Positions 60,638 to 64,000 of a DNA stretch of 64,000 bases are shown piece after piece (the stretch's first letter is position 1; the number at the start of each line of letters is the position of its first letter). Source of the DNA: Wolinella succinogenes DSM 1740. GTDB taxonomy: Bacteria; Campylobacterota; Campylobacteria; Campylobacterales; Helicobacteraceae. The stretch spans positions 1,870,001 through 1,934,000 of the forward strand of contig NC_005090.1 of the NCBI RefSeq assembly GCF_000196135.1, written 5' to 3'. The translations under genes were made by a program, and so were the position numbers. The notes beneath the pieces are model-generated. The model saw only the letters and a program-made list of their open reading frames with translations, did no database searches and was not told where the DNA came from.

Positions 60638-61171
60638 ATGACAAAACAAAGCTATAAAAAACAAGTCTTAAGAGGCTTTTTAAAAGACGTGGAAACGGTG
60701 GGAGCAAATACGGCAAAGCAAGGAAGCTTTACATGTAAAAACCCCATGTGTATTTCATTCACAGAATTAGAGCTCACTCTCTTAGCAAGTTTCAATGTTT
60801 ATCAGTTTCTTAATGAACAAGAGAGCAAAGAAGAACTCAAAGAAGCCGTTAAGATTCTTATTGGTGCAACGCTAAAAGATACGCCTATCAATAGCCTTTT
60901 AATGGTCGTTAATTCTATTCTTGGCGGTACATTCATAAAAGACTTAACAGGCTTACTTTTAGATTATGAACAAGAGAGTGAGGACTTTAAAACGTGTGCA
61001 GGTGTCATACTGGATTATCATTCAAAAACTTTAACAGATAAAAAGCTACTTCAAGCAATGTATAAAAGCTTCATGGAATTAGCTCACAGCCAAACAGACG
61101 GTAACGAGGCTTTAGTATTAGAAGCGATGGAAAATATCGAAGCGTTACAAGAGCTTTTACATCAAAATTAG
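60638..61171 (+). CDS. Element gene, 177 aa, unknown
   Basis: Starts SYKKQVLRGFLKDVETVGAN, alike in sequence to the start of the winged-helix gene at 59569, then departs: CKNPMCISFTELELTLLASF with two cysteines, and a helical C-terminal part (LLASFNVYQFLNEQESKEEL, INSLLMVVNSILGG, ALVLEAMENIEALQELLHQN). AAAAGG lies before the ATG. I cannot assign a function. Confidence 0.7.
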   Translation: MTKQSYKKQVLRGFLKDVETVGANTAKQGSFTCKNPMCISFTELELTLLASFNVYQFLNEQESKEELKEAVKILIGATLKDTPINSLLMVVNSILGGTFIKDLTGLLLDYEQESEDFKTCAGVILDYHSKTLTDKKLLQAMYKSFMELAHSQTDGNEALVLEAMENIEALQELLHQN

Positions 61172-61181
61172 GTGATTACTA

Positions 61182-61595
61182 ATGACAGATAAACAAAACA
61201 GATTTTTAACCTTACGGGCTGAGGGGTTAAGTTACGATGCCATAGCTAAAGAGCTTAAAACATCAAAGCCCACTTTGATACAATGGAGTAAGCTTTTTGA
61301 GAATGAAATCAAAGATTTACAATTTGAAAGCTTTTTGAAGATTAAAGAGGCTTATAGCTACGGCGTAAAAGCAAAGTACGAAATGACACTCAAGCAGTTA
61401 AACAAAATTGATGATGCAATCCTTGAAGCTGATTTATCATCATCTAACATTAAAGACCTCTTCACGATTAAAAATAGCCTACTCTTTCAACTCGAAACCA
61501 TAGAAAAGAAAGTGTCAGTTAATGCACGTATTACCCAAACAGATGAGTTTGGGAATAAAGAAACACTACGCCTCAAGCTCAATGAAGCTGAATAA
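61182..61595 (+). CDS. HTH protein, small-terminase-like, 137 aa
   Basis: N-terminal helix-turn-helix: FLTLRAEGLSYDAIAKELKT then SKPTLIQWSKLFENEI, as in resolvase-like HTH domains and the DNA-binding part of small terminase subunits. The rest is a helical body (KAKYEMTLKQLNKIDDAILE ... TIKNSLLFQLETIEKKVSVN), as in terminase small subunits. If so, the element could direct packaging of its DNA by a helper phage; a plain regulator is the alternative. Confidence 0.55.
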   Translation: MTDKQNRFLTLRAEGLSYDAIAKELKTSKPTLIQWSKLFENEIKDLQFESFLKIKEAYSYGVKAKYEMTLKQLNKIDDAILEADLSSSNIKDLFTIKNSLLFQLETIEKKVSVNARITQTDEFGNKETLRLKLNEAE

Positions 61596-61926
61596 CCTAC
61601 AACCGCTTAGAGAACTCAAAGAACTTGAGGGCGTACCGTCCTTAAAGGCACTATTGACCAAAAAAACAAGCATTGCAAAAAGCAATCTCTCTCAAATAGA
61701 GATTATTTCATACAGCGTGAAGATATGTTTATTTACCGCCCGTATTTTAAGAAATGCAATTACCATTAAAAATAGAGATAAGGCGTTAAGCATGGCATTA
61801 AAAGAGGTTGTGAATCTTAATAAGCTTTTAGCAAAAGATAACTATTATGAAGAAACCATTACCTACAAAGAAGCCAAAGAGGTATTTAAACGCATAGGGT
61901 TAAAGCCTCGACACATTAAAACCTAA
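61582..61926 (+). CDS. Element gene, 114 aa, unknown
   Basis: Starts at ATG 61582 inside the previous gene (14-nt overlap); the longer frame from 61522 is antiparallel in character to coding use. The helical basic protein contains LNNLQPLRELKELEGVPSLK, SYSVKICLFTARILRNAITI and EAKEVFKRIGLKPRHIKT. Unrecognised. It is the last gene before the right end. Confidence 0.6.
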   Translation: MKLNNLQPLRELKELEGVPSLKALLTKKTSIAKSNLSQIEIISYSVKICLFTARILRNAITIKNRDKALSMALKEVVNLNKLLAKDNYYEETITYKEAKEVFKRIGLKPRHIKT

Positions 61927-61977
61927 AGTTTTTCTTTTATCGGCTAAAACTATTTATTGATGATTTTTGACTAAAAA

Positions 61978-61998
61978 AGGACACCTTAGAGGACACCC
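61978..61998 (+). promoter_or_regulatory. Right integrase arm-type sites
   Basis: AGGACACCT at 61978-61986 and AGGACACCC at 61990-61998, same orientation and same 12-bp step as the left pair, 52 bp inside the right attachment repeat. Confidence 0.6.
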
Positions 61999-62049
61999 AA
62001 AGAAAACTTAAACGCTGAAAGTGCCTAAAATAGGGGATTTTGTAAGAAA

Positions 62050-62074
62050 TGGTGGCTTGAGGCGGAATCGAACC
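62050..62074 (+). repeat. attR direct repeat
   Basis: 25-bp copy that is the 3' end of the tRNA-Phe gene, covering the CCA, acceptor 3' strand and T-arm part. The insertion therefore leaves the tRNA intact. Confidence 0.92.
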
Positions 62075-62125
62075 ACCGACACGGAGATTTTCAGTCTCCT
62101 GCTCTACCGACTGAGCTATCAAGCC
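62050..62125 (-). tRNA. tRNA-Phe (GAA)
   Basis: 76-nt cloverleaf on the minus strand: acceptor GGCTTGA / TCAAGCC, D-arm GCTC..GAGC, anticodon stem-loop with CTGAAAA giving anticodon GAA, T-loop GGTTCGATTCC, and encoded CCA at 62050-62052. It is the attachment site of the element; its 3' 25 nt are duplicated at 57364-57388. Confidence 0.98.
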
Positions 62126-62138
62126 ATTCTAGGGTCAA

Positions 62139-62168
62139 AATGAGACTGCAATTATATACAGTCTCATT
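62139..62168 (-). terminator. Hairpin after murD that encloses the tRNA promoter
   Basis: 10-bp perfect arms AATGAGACTG and CAGTCTCATT with a 10-nt loop, 11 nt after the murD stop, followed on the minus strand by TTTT. It can end murD transcription. The loop contains the TATAAT of tRNA-Phe. Confidence 0.65.
62151..62156 (-). promoter_or_regulatory. -10 element of tRNA-Phe
   Basis: Perfect TATAAT on the minus strand 25 nt before the tRNA 5' end, inside the loop of the murD hairpin. Confidence 0.6.
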
Positions 62169-62178
62169 AAAAACGAGC

Positions 62179-63375
62179 TTAAAGAAGCGCGTAGCGCTTG
62201 AAGGAATCGCCTCTCTCTTTGTAAGAGGAGAATTGATCCAAGCTTGCCGCGGCAGGAGAGAGCAAAGCCACCTCGTTGGCCTTTAGATTCTGGCGTATTG
62301 CCTCCACCGCCTTCTCTAATCTCTCGCACACTTTGCAGGCGATTCCTCGCTCTTTGGCGAGTCGCTCGATCTTGAGCGCATTGCTTCCAATCGCATAGAT
62401 TTGGAGGCTCCGCCCCTCTAGAAGCTCAAAGAGCGGCGTAAGATCAGCTCCCTTATCATCTCCCCCAAGAATCAGATGGACAAACCGCCCCTCATATCGC
62501 TTCACCGCCTCATTGGCCGCATCGACATTAGTCGCCTTGCTATCATCCACCCACAAGCGCCCCAAACCATCGGTAAACTCCTCGATCTTATGCGCCCCAA
62601 TCTTGAATTCATTGAGCCTCTCATAGGGAATCTCATCAAAGAGAATCTTATAGACCGCCAGCGCCATCACCGCGTCCATCAAAAAAGGCTCCAAAAAGCC
62701 AATCTTCTCTCGCTCCATCCCAAAATAGTCTATCAGCTCCGCCGTATCCTCATAGCCAATGAGCGTCCCGCGAGTAGGCGTGCCCAAAAAGCGCTTGGGT
62801 ATGATGGCCACCTCTTTCTCTTTGAGTGCACCTAGAGGCTTGAGCTTCGCCTTGATGTAGGCCTCATAGCTCCCATGCCACGAGATATGGTCTTCGCTGA
62901 TGGGCAAGAGGAGGTAGAGGTTGGGCTTGGCCTTTTGGGTGTAGTGGAGCGTGAAAGAGCTGGTCTCTAGCACCCAAATAGGCGCTTTGGGATTGAGTTT
63001 GGCCAGCGGCGTGCCGATGTTCCCGCCACACTCCGAGTCTTTGGGCGCGAGGAGATGCTGGATCATCTCTGTCGTGGTGGTTTTGCCATTGGTTCCGCTG
63101 ATCCAAATACTATAGGGGATTGAATCGGCAAAAAAATCATATTCGCTTTGAAGATGGCGCGCCCTTTGGATGAGGGGGTGATGCGGGGGGATTCCCGGTG
63201 TGGTCACCTCTACATCGCTTGACTCTGGGTCAAAGAGGCGAGGGGGCAAGAGGCGATTCCCCAAAGAATCGACCCCCGATTCCTCAAATGAATCATCATA
63301 AATATCACAAGGAGCAAAACGCTCCGCAATCGCACGATTGGTCTTTCCGTATCCAAAGAGAGAGAGCTTCATCAT
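62179..63375 (-). CDS. murD: UDP-N-acetylmuramoyl-alanine--D-glutamate ligase
   Basis: MurD adds D-glutamate to the peptidoglycan precursor. The 398-aa Mur ligase has an N-terminal Rossmann-like domain ([18 protein letters not shown]), the ATP-binding [46 protein letters not shown] (carboxylated lysine region) and [17 protein letters not shown], plus [16 protein letters not shown]. It is shorter than E. coli MurD (438 aa), as in relatives. The start ATG overlaps the mraY stop (ATGA). Confidence 0.96.
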   Translation of the reverse strand: MMKLSLFGYGKTNRAIAERFAPCDIYDDSFEESGVDSLGNRLLPPRLFDPESSDVEVTTPGIPPHHPLIQRARHLQSEYDFFADSIPYSIWISGTNGKTTTTEMIQHLLAPKDSECGGNIGTPLAKLNPKAPIWVLETSSFTLHYTQKAKPNLYLLLPISEDHISWHGSYEAYIKAKLKPLGALKEKEVAIIPKRFLGTPTRGTLIGYEDTAELIDYFGMEREKIGFLEPFLMDAVMALAVYKILFDEIPYERLNEFKIGAHKIEEFTDGLGRLWVDDSKATNVDAANEAVKRYEGRFVHLILGGDDKGADLTPLFELLEGRSLQIYAIGSNALKIERLAKERGIACKVCERLEKAVEAIRQNLKANEVALLSPAAASLDQFSSYKERGDSFKRYALL

Positions 63376-64000
63376 CGCACCTTGAGCGTGAGCAGAGCGA
63401 TGATATTACTCATGAGCGCGATGATCCAGAATCGAACGATGATCTTTGTCTCTGCCCATCCCTTCACCTCAAAATGATGATGAATGGGCGCCATGAGAAA
63501 GATTCGCTTCCCGCGCGTTTTGTAGCTCCCAATCTGCAAGATGACTGAGACCGTCTCAATCACAAAAATCGAGCCAATCAAAAAGAGGAGAAATTCGTTT
63601 TTGGAGATGATCGCCATATAGGCGATAAACCCGCCAATCGAGAGGCTTCCGCTATCCCCCATAAAGAGTTGCGCAGGATGGCAGTTAAACCAAAGGAATC
63701 CGATCAAAGCCCCCACAAGCGCCGCAGAGACGATCACCGCCTCCCCGCTATCGGTGATCTTGGGCCAAAGAAGATAGGAGCTAAGCCCCGCGTGCCCTGC
63801 GATATAGACAAAGACCGAGAGGCTCACTAGCGCATAGACCGAAGGGACGGTCGCCAGTCCATCCAATCCATCGGTGATATTGACCGCGTTGCTCGTGGCC
63901 ACCATCACCAGCGTCCAAAAGAGAATCGCCACGATTCCCATGGAGAGGAGAGGGTTTTTGTTGAAAGGAATATAGAGATCATCCTCCATCCCAAAATAGA
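63372..64000 (-). CDS. mraY: Phospho-N-acetylmuramoyl-pentapeptide transferase MraY (partial)
   Basis: MraY transfers the muramyl pentapeptide phosphate to undecaprenyl phosphate, making lipid I. Only the C-terminal 209 or so residues are in the window; the frame stays open to the right edge. Visible: [16 protein letters not shown] with the Mg-binding aspartates, [13 protein letters not shown], and the histidine triplet [11 protein letters not shown], with about six membrane helices. The full protein should be about 350 aa. Confidence 0.96.
   Translation of the reverse strand, partial: YFGMEDDLYIPFNKNPLLSMGIVAILFWTLVMVATSNAVNITDGLDGLATVPSVYALVSLSVFVYIAGHAGLSSYLLWPKITDSGEAVIVSAALVGALIGFLWFNCHPAQLFMGDSGSLSIGGFIAYMAIISKNEFLLFLIGSIFVIETVSVILQIGSYKTRGKRIFLMAPIHHHFEVKGWAETKIIVRFWIIALMSNIIALLTLKVR

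Larger units (their letters stand above)
57364..62074 (+). mobile_element. Integrative element in tRNA-Phe (about 4.7 kb)
   Basis: A 25-bp direct repeat at 57364-57388 and 62050-62074 bounds a block of eight plus-strand genes starting with a tyrosine integrase. The right copy is the 3' end of tRNA-Phe. Paired 9-bp sites lie just inside both ends. The block is visibly A+T-richer than its flanks. It has an excisionase-like and a possible replication gene but no structural, lysis, transposition or conjugation gene, so it may be a phage satellite or an integrated small plasmid. Confidence 0.9.

Noticed and set aside
1-64000. CRISPR arrays, insertion sequences, rRNA genes, replication origin
   Set aside because: No regularly spaced repeats, no transposase with terminal inverted repeats, no rRNA sequence and no clustered DnaA boxes were noticed on reading both strands.

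Overview
The window is a stretch of chromosome from a flagellated, Gram-negative member of the Campylobacterota (Epsilonproteobacteria), most like Wolinella succinogenes. No database was searched. The assignment rests on gene neighbourhoods I recognise from Helicobacter and Campylobacter: fliL-acpS; lon-bamD; hisC-fliF-fliG-fliH-dxs; and M23 peptidase-minC-lpxC-tsaB-thrB-ylxR-infB-rbfA-rimP-ribD. A histidine kinase with the HWRQPL phosphoacceptor motif typical of this phylum supports it. Coding density is very high. ATGA start/stop overlaps are common, and several convergent gene pairs overlap at their 3' ends.

Layout. 1-9.2 kb: fliL end, acpS, lon and bamD (minus), fliW-proC-miaA, a two-domain acyltransferase resembling ornithine-lipid synthase OlsF, a small-molecule kinase-fold protein and an RluB-type pseudouridine synthase. 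9.2-16.8 kb: an ABC exporter, a REC-PAS-PAS histidine kinase, a SUI1/YciH protein and dnaE. 16.9-22.8 kb: a polytopic membrane protein facing a minus-strand unit ndk-yceD-rpmF-plsX-fabH-moxR-DUF58. 22.9-25.3 kb: ferredoxin, metK and a divergent 2-Cys peroxiredoxin, with a perfect 25-bp palindrome between the last two. 25.3-31.9 kb: hisC-fliF-fliG-fliH-dxs. 32-40 kb: phosphohexomutase-pyrC-mnmH, gpsA, gatB, moaA, mobA and a secreted thioredoxin-like protein. 40-51 kb: flhB, a DHH phosphoesterase, then the cell-envelope and translation cluster from the M23 peptidase to ribD. 51-55 kb: an Mla/MCE lipid-transport operon, a redox-sensor-like PAS protein and a DUF2064 protein. 55.7-57.2 kb: three poorly known minus-strand genes, one of which looks like a CARF/CRISPR ring-nuclease-fold protein.

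57.36-62.07 kb is a compact integrative element of about 4.7 kb in the 3' end of tRNA-Phe(GAA). It has a 25-bp direct repeat at both ends, a tyrosine integrase, paired 9-bp AGGACACCC-type sites just inside each end (likely integrase arm sites), an AlpA-like excisionase candidate, a winged-helix protein, a possible replication protein and several unknown genes. It has no recognisable capsid, tail, portal, transposase or conjugation genes. All its genes read in one direction and it is clearly richer in A+T than its flanks. It is the most novel part of the window. Beyond it, murD and the 3' part of mraY (minus strand) run off the right edge.

Functional themes: flagellar basal-body assembly and its FliW regulator; envelope synthesis (fatty acid/phospholipid, LPS, peptidoglycan, Mla transport); molybdenum-cofactor synthesis; tRNA modification and translation initiation; and one mobile element with possible defence or signalling cargo beside it.
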